Source of the DNA: Thalassococcus profundi
Lineage (GTDB): Bacteria > Pseudomonadota > Alphaproteobacteria > Rhodobacterales > Rhodobacteraceae
Direction: 5' to 3'
DNA length: 64,000 nt
Assembly: GCF_003344785.1 (NCBI RefSeq)
Contig: NZ_QPMK01000012.1
Span: 1-64,000, forward strand
Part shown: piece by piece, positions 32,891-40,475 of the stretch
How the letters are laid out: each line of letters begins with the position of its first letter
Numbering within the stretch: position 1 is the first letter of the stretch
Position numbers and translations under genes: made by a program
Notes under the pieces: model-generated
What the model was told of the DNA's origin: nothing
Seen by the model: the letters and a program-made list of their open reading frames with translations, nothing else
The model's database searches: none

Positions 32891-33716
32891 GACCCCTGCC
32901 CTCCGGCGCGGATTTGCGCGACCGGCCGTCCTGGCCGGAACGCTGCTGCTGCTTTCGGCGGCGGCGGCCAGCGCGCAGGACGGCGGCGGCTTTCTCGGCA
33001 CGCTTTCGGACCTCGTCGGCGACGCCGCCCCGGGCACCGACGAAAACGCGAGCCTGTCCGGTCGGATCGTCCAGTTCATCGCCCTGGTGACGGTGCTCAG
33101 CATCGCACCGGGTCTGCTGGTGGTGATGACCAGCTTTACCCGTTTTGTCATCGTGCTTTCGATGCTGCGCTCGGCCCTGGGCCTGAACCAGACCCCGCCC
33201 AACATCGTGCTGACCTCGCTGGCGCTGTTCATGACCTTCTTCGTGATGCAGCCCGTGTTCGAGGACGCCTACGAAGGCGGGGTGGTCCCCCTGCTCGAAA
33301 ACACCCTGTCCGAAGAACAGGCGATCCAGCGGATCGCGGACCCTTTCCGGGCCTTCATGTTCGTCAACACCCGCCCCGAGGACTATGCCCTGTTCCTCGA
33401 CCTGTCCCGGACCGACGCCGCGGCCGAGGAAACGCCCCTGCCCGAAGACGCGTCAGAGGCGTCGTTCCGGCATCTCGTCCCGGCCTTCATGATCTCCGAA
33501 CTGCGCCGTGCCTTCACCATCGGTTTCCTGATCTACCTGCCCTTCGTGGCGATCGACCTTATCGTCGCCTCGGTCCTGATGAGCGCCGGCATGATGATGC
33601 TGCCGCCGGTGATGATCTCGCTGCCGTTCAAGGTGATCTTTTTCGTCCTGATCGACGGCTGGTACATGCTCGCCGGCTCCCTGATCGAAAGCTACGCGCC
33701 GCTGGCCGGCGGATAG
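32877..33716 (+). CDS. fliP: Flagellar export gate protein FliP
   Basis: A 279-aa protein beginning with a signal peptide (AVLAGTLLLLSAAAASA), as usual for FliP, then four membrane helices with family motifs: TSFTRFVIVLSMLRSALGLN, QTPPNIVLTSLALFMTFFVM and AFTIGFLIYLPFVAIDLIVA. A variable acidic loop lies between helices 2 and 3. Five FliP form the ring of the export gate with FliQ and FliR. FliO, the usual assembly factor, is not found in this window. Confidence 0.96.
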   Translation: MSLTETPALRRGFARPAVLAGTLLLLSAAAASAQDGGGFLGTLSDLVGDAAPGTDENASLSGRIVQFIALVTVLSIAPGLLVVMTSFTRFVIVLSMLRSALGLNQTPPNIVLTSLALFMTFFVMQPVFEDAYEGGVVPLLENTLSEEQAIQRIADPFRAFMFVNTRPEDYALFLDLSRTDAAAEETPLPEDASEASFRHLVPAFMISELRRAFTIGFLIYLPFVAIDLIVASVLMSAGMMMLPPVMISLPFKVIFFVLIDGWYMLAGSLIESYAPLAGG

Positions 33717-33739
33717 ACTGATTTTGCGAAGGACTCCCG

Positions 33740-34789
33740 ATGTTGACCGATACGCTAAACGAACCCCGGAAAAGTTCGGCGGCCGCCAGGAAACTGAGCG
33801 GTCCTGCAAAGGCCGCGATCACCTTCCTCTGCCTCGGTGAAAAGGTGGGCTCCGAGCTGATGCAGCGGCTCGGCCGGACCGAGATCGAGCGGATCACCGC
33901 CGCGATGAGCGCCCTCGGACCGATCCCGGCCCGGGTGGTCGAGGACGTGCTGCGGGAATTCACCCAAAACATGGTCAGCGGGTCGGGCTCGGTGAACGGC
34001 TCGCTTACCTCGGCGGAAACCATGCTGCGCAAGTTCCTCCCCGACGACCAGGTTGCCAACATTCTTGAAAACGTCCGGACCAACCGCCGCGAGGAAGCCC
34101 TGTGGCGCGGGTTCGGCGCGTTGAACGAAATGGTGATCGCCAACTACCTCAAGGGCGAGCACAACCAGACCGCGGCCGCGATCCTCAACAACGTCGACCC
34201 GTCGGTCGCCGCGAAGGTTCTGCCGCTTCTGGGGGCGGAGCGGATGCAGAACGTCGCGGAGCGCATGATCGCCATGGAGGCCGTGCCGATCCACATGATG
34301 CAGCAGATCGAGGAGACGCTGAAGCAGGACATCATGTCCGACGCCGTCCATACGAGCGCGGCCGAAAATCATCAGCGCATGGCCGACCTGTTCAACAGGC
34401 TCGACGTGCAGGCCTTCGAACAGCTGTCCGAGGCGCTGGACGCGCGCATCCCCGAAGCTTTCGAGGCCATCAAGAAACGCATGTTCGTCTTTGACGACCT
34501 CATCAGGCTCAGCGCACAGGACCTGGCCCAGGTCATGCGGGGGCTGGACGGCAACACGCTGCCGCTGGCCATGCGCGGGGCGCAGAAGCCGCTGCGCGAT
34601 CACCTGTTGGAATGCCTGCCTCAGCGGTCGCGCCAGATGCTCATGGATGAAATGGAAGCGACCGGACCGGTCAAGGGCCGCGATGTCCGCGCGGCGCAGG
34701 CGGCGATGGTGGACTACGCCAAGGAGCTGGCCGACAGCGGCGTCATCGAATTGCCCTCGGCCAACGACGAGGACGACGAGCTGCTTTAG
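33740..34789 (+). CDS. fliG: Flagellar motor switch protein FliG
   Basis: A 349-aa rotor protein with the three-domain layout: N-terminal FliF-binding part (KAAITFLCLGEKVGSELMQR), middle domain (NEMVIANYLKGEHNQTAAAI, NNVDPSVAAKVLPLLGAERM) and C-terminal torque domain (VFDDLIRLSAQDLAQVMRGL), whose charged ridge faces MotA. Last gene of the fliF operon; its 3' end overlaps the 3' end of the convergent DUF1217 gene by 4 bp. Confidence 0.94.
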   Translation: MLTDTLNEPRKSSAAARKLSGPAKAAITFLCLGEKVGSELMQRLGRTEIERITAAMSALGPIPARVVEDVLREFTQNMVSGSGSVNGSLTSAETMLRKFLPDDQVANILENVRTNRREEALWRGFGALNEMVIANYLKGEHNQTAAAILNNVDPSVAAKVLPLLGAERMQNVAERMIAMEAVPIHMMQQIEETLKQDIMSDAVHTSAAENHQRMADLFNRLDVQAFEQLSEALDARIPEAFEAIKKRMFVFDDLIRLSAQDLAQVMRGLDGNTLPLAMRGAQKPLRDHLLECLPQRSRQMLMDEMEATGPVKGRDVRAAQAAMVDYAKELADSGVIELPSANDEDDELL

Positions 34790-35610
34790 CGATAGGCGCC
34801 GTAGCCGCGTACGATCGACGGAATGTCGAGCGTGATGGGCGTGAAGTTCCTGCCCTGCCCGATCGACACCGCGCCCTGCATCAGCGACACCGCCACGTTG
34901 GACTGCGTCGCAATCCCCTCGACCGCGTCGTAGACAGCCGAGAACCGTTGCACCAATTTTTCGATCTCGGCCGGATCCTTGAGCTTTTCAATGTCGAACT
35001 TCTGCTCGAAAAGTTTGGCCTGCCGGTCGATATCCATCTGGACGATCTCGTCGGGCACCCCGAGCGCGCGGCGCATGAACCGGCCCAGGTCCTTGTCCTT
35101 CAACACGTCGAACCAGGTCTCCACCTGCGGCGCCTTGGCCCGGAATTCCAGCGCCAGCCCGGCCCCGGTGTTGCCCTCTGCCGCCGTGTTGAGGACCAGG
35201 CGTTCCTTGAAGCGCCTGATCATGTCGGCCTGCCATTCGGCATCGGCGAAATTCGCGCTGGCGCCGCCGCCGGGCGCAAAGCCCAGTTCCTTGTACATGC
35301 TGCGGATATTGGGATCGGTCAGGCGGTTCACCAGCGCGCTGCGATCGCTGACATCGCTCTCGAGCGTTTTCCGGATCAATGCCTTGCCGAAGATCTGGTC
35401 CTCCAGATCGAAGGCGCGCATGACGAAGGTGTAGACCTCGGTATCGGCGATCAGCTCTTTCGGAGAGCGGATCGTGGCGATCCTGTCGCTGAAGGCTTCG
35501 ATCTGGCGGGCATTCAGGCGGTCGCGCGCGACCAGGTCCAGTTGCTTGTCCCTGGTCGCGTCGAACAGGTTGAGCGCAAGTCGCGTGCCCATCCCGGAGA
35601 GAGAGATCAT
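34786..35610 (-). CDS. DUF1217 flagellar-cluster protein
   Basis: A 274-aa protein of the DUF1217 family, which occurs in flagellar loci of Rhodobacterales and Rhizobiales. It has repeated helical segments (YTFVMRAFDLEDQIFGKALI, WFDVLKDKDLGRFMRRALGV) and a C-terminal GRNFTPITLDIPSIVRGYG. No signal peptide or membrane helix. The ATG at 35610 overlaps the flbT stop as ATGA; a longer frame runs antisense to flbT without homology. Family function is not established. Co-expression with fliC, flaF and flbT suggests a role in filament or hook assembly. Confidence 0.75.
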   Translation of the reverse strand: MISLSGMGTRLALNLFDATRDKQLDLVARDRLNARQIEAFSDRIATIRSPKELIADTEVYTFVMRAFDLEDQIFGKALIRKTLESDVSDRSALVNRLTDPNIRSMYKELGFAPGGGASANFADAEWQADMIRRFKERLVLNTAAEGNTGAGLALEFRAKAPQVETWFDVLKDKDLGRFMRRALGVPDEIVQMDIDRQAKLFEQKFDIEKLKDPAEIEKLVQRFSAVYDAVEGIATQSNVAVSLMQGAVSIGQGRNFTPITLDIPSIVRGYGAYR

Positions 35611-36032
35611 GCGCGGGCCATTTCCTGCGGTTCCACGCGGACAGCCGGCCGCAACTGCAGCAACTCGGCCTCGTATTTGAGCACCGCCCGCAACTCGCTC
35701 ATGGCCTTGTAGTAATCGCCCATGCTGACGTAGTTCGCGGTGATCATGATGCGGTCCTGGGTCTCCTGACCGAAGCAGCAGACCAGGTCGGCCAGTTCCC
35801 TCTGGATGATCGGCACGATGACATCGCGCTTGTCGGCCTGTAGCAGCGCGGTCTGCACGAGGAAATAGACCTTCGACACCGGTGTGGCCTGGGCGTCCGC
35901 CTTCAACAGGTCGGATTCGCGCACGATATCGGCGCGGTTCTCGACTGTCAGGGATTGCCGGCGGTCGCCATTGCGGATGACACATCCGTTGACCACGACC
36001 CGTTCGCGCGGTCTCAGCGTCAGTTTCAGCAT
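35607..36032 (-). CDS. flbT: Flagellin synthesis regulator FlbT
   Basis: A 141-aa post-transcriptional regulator. The start MLKLTLRPRERVVVNGCVIR and the segments SVTVENRADIVRE-like LTVENRADIVRE, VYFLVQTALLQADKRD and MSELRAVLKYEAELL are typical. In Caulobacter FlbT destabilises flagellin mRNA until the hook is complete. It follows flaF by 1 base in the flagellin operon and overlaps the DUF1217 gene. The upstream open frame before 36032 has no homology. Confidence 0.92.
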   Translation of the reverse strand: MLKLTLRPRERVVVNGCVIRNGDRRQSLTVENRADIVRESDLLKADAQATPVSKVYFLVQTALLQADKRDVIVPIIQRELADLVCCFGQETQDRIMITANYVSMGDYYKAMSELRAVLKYEAELLQLRPAVRVEPQEMARA

Positions 36033-36033
36033 C

Positions 36034-36438
36034 TCAGACCCCCCGAAGCGGCGAGGCGGCCTGACCGGCGAGGCCCGCAGCGATGTTGCCGTTGATTTCG
36101 ACCAGCCCGGCAAGACGCCCTTCGCCGGCCATGACCGCGGCGGTCTGGCGGTCGACCCAGAGCGCGATGGAAATCAGCGACGCCTTGAGTGCGTCGGGCA
36201 TCGCGTTGCCCGGTTCGGCCAGATCAAAGCGCAGAGCCGCCCAGAAGCGCTGATTTTCGCTCAGGGCGTCCCGCAGGCCCCCGGCGAGGATCGAAAGGCG
36301 TTGTGTCTTGTCATCCGTTGCATCGAACCCCTGCCCTGTTTCGGTCAGGTCGTGCGTGACGCGCGAGAGAATGCGGCGCTCGATCTGCCGCGGAGTTTCG
36401 CTTTCGCGAATTGTTCGTTTGTAAGCTGCCAGCCCCAT
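36034..36438 (-). CDS. flaF: Flagellin secretion chaperone/regulator FlaF
   Basis: A 134-aa protein with FlaF motifs: AAYKRTIRESETPRQIERRI at the start and the central ENQRFWAALRFDLAEPGNAM, with SLISIALWVDRQTAAVM near the end. In Caulobacter FlaF is needed for flagellin secretion and works opposite FlbT. It is encoded between fliC and flbT. A 102-bp gap with a hairpin separates it from flagellin, so its expression may be lower than that of fliC. Confidence 0.92.
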   Translation of the reverse strand: MGLAAYKRTIRESETPRQIERRILSRVTHDLTETGQGFDATDDKTQRLSILAGGLRDALSENQRFWAALRFDLAEPGNAMPDALKASLISIALWVDRQTAAVMAGEGRLAGLVEINGNIAAGLAGQAASPLRGV

Positions 36439-36505
36439 AGGAATTCTTCCTTAATTTTTTTGCCATATTCGAACCCAGATTCTGCTGTGTCCGAATTGGG
36501 GACGG

Positions 36506-36540
36506 GACCTTCCTGGGCCCCGCCCCCGTTCTGGAAGGTC
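36506..36540 (-). terminator. Hairpin just after the flagellin stop codon
   Basis: GACCTTCC (36506-36513) and GGAAGGTC (36533-36540) are perfect 8-bp arms; the right arm touches the flagellin TAA at 36541-36543. The loop is G-rich on the transcribed strand. No U run follows, so it may act as a 3' stabiliser or partial terminator between the highly expressed fliC and flaF-flbT. Confidence 0.5.
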
Positions 36541-37482
36541 TTAGCGGAACAAGCTCAGGATGTTCTGCGGTGCCTGATTGGCAATCGAAAGCGACTGCGA
36601 GGCCAGCTGCTGCTGCACCTGAAGGGCCTGCAGGCGTGCGGCTTCCTCTTCCATGTTGGCATCGACCATCGCGCCGACGCCGCTGTCGAGGTTGTCCGTC
36701 AGCTTGGTCAGGAACTCCTGCTGGTTCTCGACGGATTTCATTCCGACGCCCAGTGTGGTCGAAGAAGAGATCGCCTCGTCGAGCAGGCCTTCCACCGCTG
36801 TCAGGGTGTTGGCGAGGTAGGTCTGACCGGCTGCTTCGCTGGTCCCCGCCGCGGTGTCGAAACCGGTCTTGAAGGCCGTCGCGATGGCCGCGAAGTCCGT
36901 GTAGGTCCGGGTCAGATCAACACCGTCGACGGTCATTGTCGTTGCGGCAATGCCGGTCGCGCTTCGGGTCAGACCCGTCACGACGGACATGGACCGCGAG
37001 CTTTCGGTGGTGGTTGCGGCGGTGCCGATGGTGCCGTCTGCCGCAACGACCGTTGCCGTGGCGACGGTGTTGCCGGACCCGATCAGGTCGTCGCCGTTGA
37101 AGGTCGCCTGCTTGATCGACGCGTTCATCTGCTTGACGATCTCGTCAAGCTCGTCCTTGACGTCGTCAATGCTGCCATCACCACCCTGGGCGAAGGCGAC
37201 ACGCTCGGAAAACTGGCGCGCGAGGTCCTTGAAGGATTCGGCACCCACATGGGCCGTGGCCAGCGAGTTCTTGGTCAGGGTCAGGCTTTCGTTGATCGCC
37301 TTTGTCATGCCGCTGTCGCCCTTCATCGTTTCGGAGATGGCGAAATAGGCGGCGTTGTCCTTGGCGGAATTGACCTTCATACCGGTCGAGATCCGGTTTT
37401 GGGTTTCGCCGAGGTTGTTATTGACGCTCCGCAGTGTCTGCAGTGCGTTCATTGCGGAGTTGTTGGTGAGGATGGAAGACAT
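36541..37482 (-). CDS. fliC: Flagellin
   Basis: A 313-aa filament protein with the conserved D0/D1 ends: SILTNNSAMNALQTLRSVNN and NRISTGMKVNSAKDNAAYFA at the N-terminus, VQQQLASQSLSIANQAPQNI and LSLFR at the C-terminus. The surface-exposed middle is short and Thr/Ala-rich, as in many Rhodobacterales flagellins. It is exported without a signal peptide. Only one flagellin gene is seen in the window. The upstream gap holds a TTTCGA-N7-TCGAAA inverted repeat. Confidence 0.95.
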   Translation of the reverse strand: MSSILTNNSAMNALQTLRSVNNNLGETQNRISTGMKVNSAKDNAAYFAISETMKGDSGMTKAINESLTLTKNSLATAHVGAESFKDLARQFSERVAFAQGGDGSIDDVKDELDEIVKQMNASIKQATFNGDDLIGSGNTVATATVVAADGTIGTAATTTESSRSMSVVTGLTRSATGIAATTMTVDGVDLTRTYTDFAAIATAFKTGFDTAAGTSEAAGQTYLANTLTAVEGLLDEAISSSTTLGVGMKSVENQQEFLTKLTDNLDSGVGAMVDANMEEEAARLQALQVQQQLASQSLSIANQAPQNILSLFR

Positions 37483-37549
37483 CGTATTTCCAGACTATTC
37501 TTAGTATGTTTTTGCCGTCCTTCTGACGACTGCGAGAATTTCCCGCTTG

Positions 37550-37568
37550 TTTCGAGTTTTATTCGAAA
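37550..37568. promoter_or_regulatory. Inverted repeat upstream of flagellin
   Basis: TTTCGA (37550-37555) and TCGAAA (37563-37568) form a perfect 6-bp inverted repeat about 70 bp upstream of the fliC start. On the coding strand TTGACA (complement of 37572-37577) lies just before it. No good sigma-28 motif was found. It may be an operator or promoter element. Confidence 0.3.
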
Positions 37569-37589
37569 AGTTGTCAACAATGAGGCAAT

Positions 37590-37967
37590 TCAGACTGTTT
37601 TGTCGACGGCCCCACCGTTTGTTGCATGTATGTCACGTCTCGCGCCGGTGGTCCCGTAAAGTCCCGCGACACTGTGACGTTCGCGCAGGGTCCTGATCTC
37701 CCGGATCATGTCGGCGGTTGCGGTCTGCGCAAGCTCCAGGTTCCTTTTATCTCGCAGGATCAAGTCCTTAAGCTCGGCCAGACGCGGCTTGCTCACCGCT
37801 GCCGGATCGTCCTGCAGGTATTTCTCGAGGGCCGAGGTCAGCCGCGCCTTTTCACCGGCGAAGGCCACAAGCGCCTCGAATTGCCCGCTTTCGACCGCGG
37901 AGATCTCCTTGCGCAGCACGGCGGCCAAGGCGTCGACCACGGCAAGGGCTCTGCGTTGATCGCTCAT
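37590..37967 (-). CDS. flgN: FlgN-like flagellar chaperone
   Basis: A 125-aa, almost wholly helical cytoplasmic protein: ALAAVLRKEISAVESGQFEA, VAFAGEKARLTSALEKYLQD and LAELKDLILRDKRNLELAQT. Size, the N-terminal coiled coil and the position after flgJ and the flgK-flgL genes fit FlgN, the chaperone for the hook-filament junction proteins FlgK and FlgL. Conservation is low, so the call rests on fold pattern and context. It overlaps the flgJ stop by 4 bp. Confidence 0.7.
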   Translation of the reverse strand: MSDQRRALAVVDALAAVLRKEISAVESGQFEALVAFAGEKARLTSALEKYLQDDPAAVSKPRLAELKDLILRDKRNLELAQTATADMIREIRTLRERHSVAGLYGTTGARRDIHATNGGAVDKTV

Positions 37968-38257
37968 AGATCCTGGCCCGTCTGATAATTCCGGATCGCC
38001 GCTTCAATTCCCTTGGCAATTCCCGTCGAATTCTGCTCGGCAATACTCCGCCCGATGGCGTCCGAAAGAAAACTGCGCCAGGTCTCTTCGGCATGGCCGC
38101 CGCCGAAGTTTCCGATATTCACGGTCGATAACATCTCATCGACCATCTGGCCCAGGAACATGGCTTCGAATTCCTTTGCCGACTCGGCGGCGGATTGCCC
38201 GGCCGGGGAATTGGACGAAACTGCGACGGGCGTCGTTTGAACGGGAGGGATCTGCAT
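37964..38257 (-). CDS. flgJ: Rod-binding protein FlgJ (short form, no muramidase domain)
   Basis: A 97-aa protein containing only the rod-binding domain: AKEFEAMFLGQMVDEMLSTV, GGGHAEETWRSFLSDAIGRS and TGIAKGIEAAIRNYQ. Enteric FlgJ has about 310 residues with a C-terminal peptidoglycan hydrolase; here that activity is supplied by the separate transglycosylase at 22642-23481. It works as the rod cap. Encoded between flgI and the flgN-like gene. Confidence 0.88.
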   Translation of the reverse strand: MQIPPVQTTPVAVSSNSPAGQSAAESAKEFEAMFLGQMVDEMLSTVNIGNFGGGHAEETWRSFLSDAIGRSIAEQNSTGIAKGIEAAIRNYQTGQDL

Positions 38258-38269
38258 GCCGGTTGCGCC

Positions 38270-39373
38270 CTATATGATTTCAAGATCGGCGTGCAACGCG
38301 CCGGCGGCCTTGATGGCCTGCAGGATCGAAATGGTTTCCGTCGCGCCGACGCCGATCGCGTTCAGACCGTCGACCAGCCGTTGCAGGCTGACCGATCCGT
38401 CGATGACGGCGAACTTGGCGTCACGCTTGGTGACCTCGATGGAGCTTTCAGGCACCACGACCGTGGTGCCGCCAATCGACAGCGATTCCGGCTGGCTGAC
38501 GTTGAAATCGTCGCGGACGGACACCGTCAGCCCGCCCTGGCTCACCGCGACCCGGTCGATCCGCACGTTCGCCCCGATGACAATGGTTCCGGAGCGGGCA
38601 TCAATGACCACCTTCGCCACCTGGTCCGGCTCCACCACCAGCGTTTCGATATCGGCGATCATGTCGAGGATGGATGTCTTGCCACTCTCTTCGATGGCGA
38701 TGGTGCGCGGGTCCAGCGCCGTGGCGACCCGCATGCCGAAGGCGTTGTTGATGGCTTCTTCGACGCGGCGCGCCGTCACGAAATCCGGATTCCGCAGGGC
38801 CAGGAGAATGCGGTTCAGTTCCCTGAAGTCGAATTCGACCTCGCGTTCGACGATGGCGCCGTTCTCGATCCGCGCCCCGGTGGGCACGCCTTCGACGATG
38901 GAGGCGTTCAGCCCCTGCGCGGCGTATCCGGCGACGGCGATCGGCCCTTGCGCCACGGCGTAGATTTCCCCGTCAGCGGCGGACAGAGAGGTCACGATCA
39001 GCGTTCCGCCCCGCAGGGACGAGGCATCGCCGAGCGAGGAGACGACGACGTCGATAGTGCTGCCGGCGCGGGCGAACGGCGGCAGCGATGCCGTGACCAT
39101 CACCGCGGCGGTGTTGGCGGTCCGCATCTGGTCCTCGGTAAGGTTGCCAATGCCGAGCCGTTCCAGCATGCCTTCGATGGCGCGTTGCGTGAAGGGCGCG
39201 TTGCGCAGCGAATCCCCGGTGCCGTTCAGCCCCACCACGAGGCCATAGCCGACAAGCTGGTTGGACCGGACCCCTTCGACCGTGACGATATCCTTGATCC
39301 GCACCTGCGCCTCCGCCGGCAGCGCAAGCCCGAGCAAGAAGCCGATCAGCATGAATTTCAGAGTCGTGATCAT
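38270..39373 (-). CDS. flgI: Flagellar P-ring protein FlgI
   Basis: A 367-aa periplasmic ring protein. Residues 1-22 are a signal peptide (FMLIGFLLGLALPAEA). The mature protein begins QVRIKDIVTVEGVRSNQLVG, with YGLVVGLNGTGDSLRNAPFT, TAAVMVTASLPPFARAGSTI and ASSLRGGTLIVTSLSAADGE, all characteristic. It forms the bushing around the rod in peptidoglycan, assembled with FlgA, which is encoded at 46718. Lies between flgL and flgJ. Confidence 0.97.
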   Translation of the reverse strand: MITTLKFMLIGFLLGLALPAEAQVRIKDIVTVEGVRSNQLVGYGLVVGLNGTGDSLRNAPFTQRAIEGMLERLGIGNLTEDQMRTANTAAVMVTASLPPFARAGSTIDVVVSSLGDASSLRGGTLIVTSLSAADGEIYAVAQGPIAVAGYAAQGLNASIVEGVPTGARIENGAIVEREVEFDFRELNRILLALRNPDFVTARRVEEAINNAFGMRVATALDPRTIAIEESGKTSILDMIADIETLVVEPDQVAKVVIDARSGTIVIGANVRIDRVAVSQGGLTVSVRDDFNVSQPESLSIGGTTVVVPESSIEVTKRDAKFAVIDGSVSLQRLVDGLNAIGVGATETISILQAIKAAGALHADLEII

Positions 39374-39388
39374 GGTCCGCTGCCCCGC

Positions 39389-40468
39389 CTATAGAAAATT
39401 CAGGAACGACATGCGCGAAAGCCGCGCGGTCACCGCGTAGCTCGATTCAAGCTGCGTCTGCAGCTGTGTCAGGCGCGTGGCGGCGTCGTATCGGTCCGTC
39501 CCTTCCAGCGCCAGCCGCTCCCCGTCCAGGAAACCCGCCCGGCTTTGTTGCGCCGCAAGGGTGTCCTCCAGACGGCTGCGGCGCAGACCCGTCGTCGTCT
39601 CGAGCTCGATCAGGCCGCTCACCCCGTCAGAGATCGCGCTGCGCGCCTCGTTCACCCAAGTCGAACGGGCCGACTCGTCGCCGATCGCATCGACATCGAC
39701 CGACGCGAGCATGGCCAGTCCGCGCATGAGATCGCGTATCGCCTCCGAATTCGCCTGCGCCGGTTGCGTCAGGGTTTCGGTTTCGGAAATGCGCGCGGTC
39801 AGCGGCGAATTCGGCTGGCCGTCCGGCCCCAGCGCCCGCGTGCCATTATAGAAGCTCGCCTCGAAATTGCGTGCGGGGTTCGCGGCATCCGTGTCGGAGA
39901 AGACCGCCTTCAGCGCGTCGATGCCGGCATCGACCTCGGCCAGGGTCGTCATACCGCCCGCGACATCCCTGACGATACCAGACGGCGACAGTCCGGTGTC
40001 GGGGTGAACCGTGTCCCAGCCCTGCAGCGGTTGCGCATCGAGCCGCGTTCCGGACATGAGGAACCCGGACCCGTCGCTCACCGCGGCCCGTTCGATGATG
40101 GTATCCAGCGCCGACCTGGCCTCGGCGGCAAGATTGCCGGGCGATTTGCCAGCGCCGGACAGCGCCAGAAAGGACTTTTCGAGGATGTCCTGCCCGACCG
40201 TGCGCATGGCACCAAGGGATGTTTCGACCGCCAGGAAACGCCGGTCCAAAAGCGCGTTGGAGGCCAGGAACCCGTCGTTCCGCGTGATCTGCATGCGGAC
40301 CGCGATGGCATCGGAGGACCGCTGCCCAAGCGCATCGTACGGGTTGGCCTTCAGCCCCGTCGTCATCTCCTGCGAGGCATCGGAAATCTGGCCGGTCAGC
40401 CGACTGGTGTACTCGCGCTGGCGCAAGCTTTGCAGGCCCGAGGATATGGTACGGGATATTTCACTCAT
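39389..40468 (-). CDS. flgL: Hook-filament junction protein FlgL
   Basis: A 359-aa protein with flagellin-like ends: ISRTISSGLQSLRQREYTSR and a C-terminal helix RLTQLQTQLESSYAVTARLS ending MSFLNFL. It joins the hook-associated FlgK to the filament. Exported with its chaperone (FlgN-like product nearby). It begins 7 bases after flgK and is 15 bases from flgI. Confidence 0.9.
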   Translation of the reverse strand: MSEISRTISSGLQSLRQREYTSRLTGQISDASQEMTTGLKANPYDALGQRSSDAIAVRMQITRNDGFLASNALLDRRFLAVETSLGAMRTVGQDILEKSFLALSGAGKSPGNLAAEARSALDTIIERAAVSDGSGFLMSGTRLDAQPLQGWDTVHPDTGLSPSGIVRDVAGGMTTLAEVDAGIDALKAVFSDTDAANPARNFEASFYNGTRALGPDGQPNSPLTARISETETLTQPAQANSEAIRDLMRGLAMLASVDVDAIGDESARSTWVNEARSAISDGVSGLIELETTTGLRRSRLEDTLAAQQSRAGFLDGERLALEGTDRYDAATRLTQLQTQLESSYAVTARLSRMSFLNFL

Positions 40469-40475
40469 GACGGCC

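Noticed and set aside
35884-37659. 591-codon plus-strand frame over flbT, flaF and fliC
   Set aside because: Antisense shadow of three well-supported genes, with no recognisable domain.
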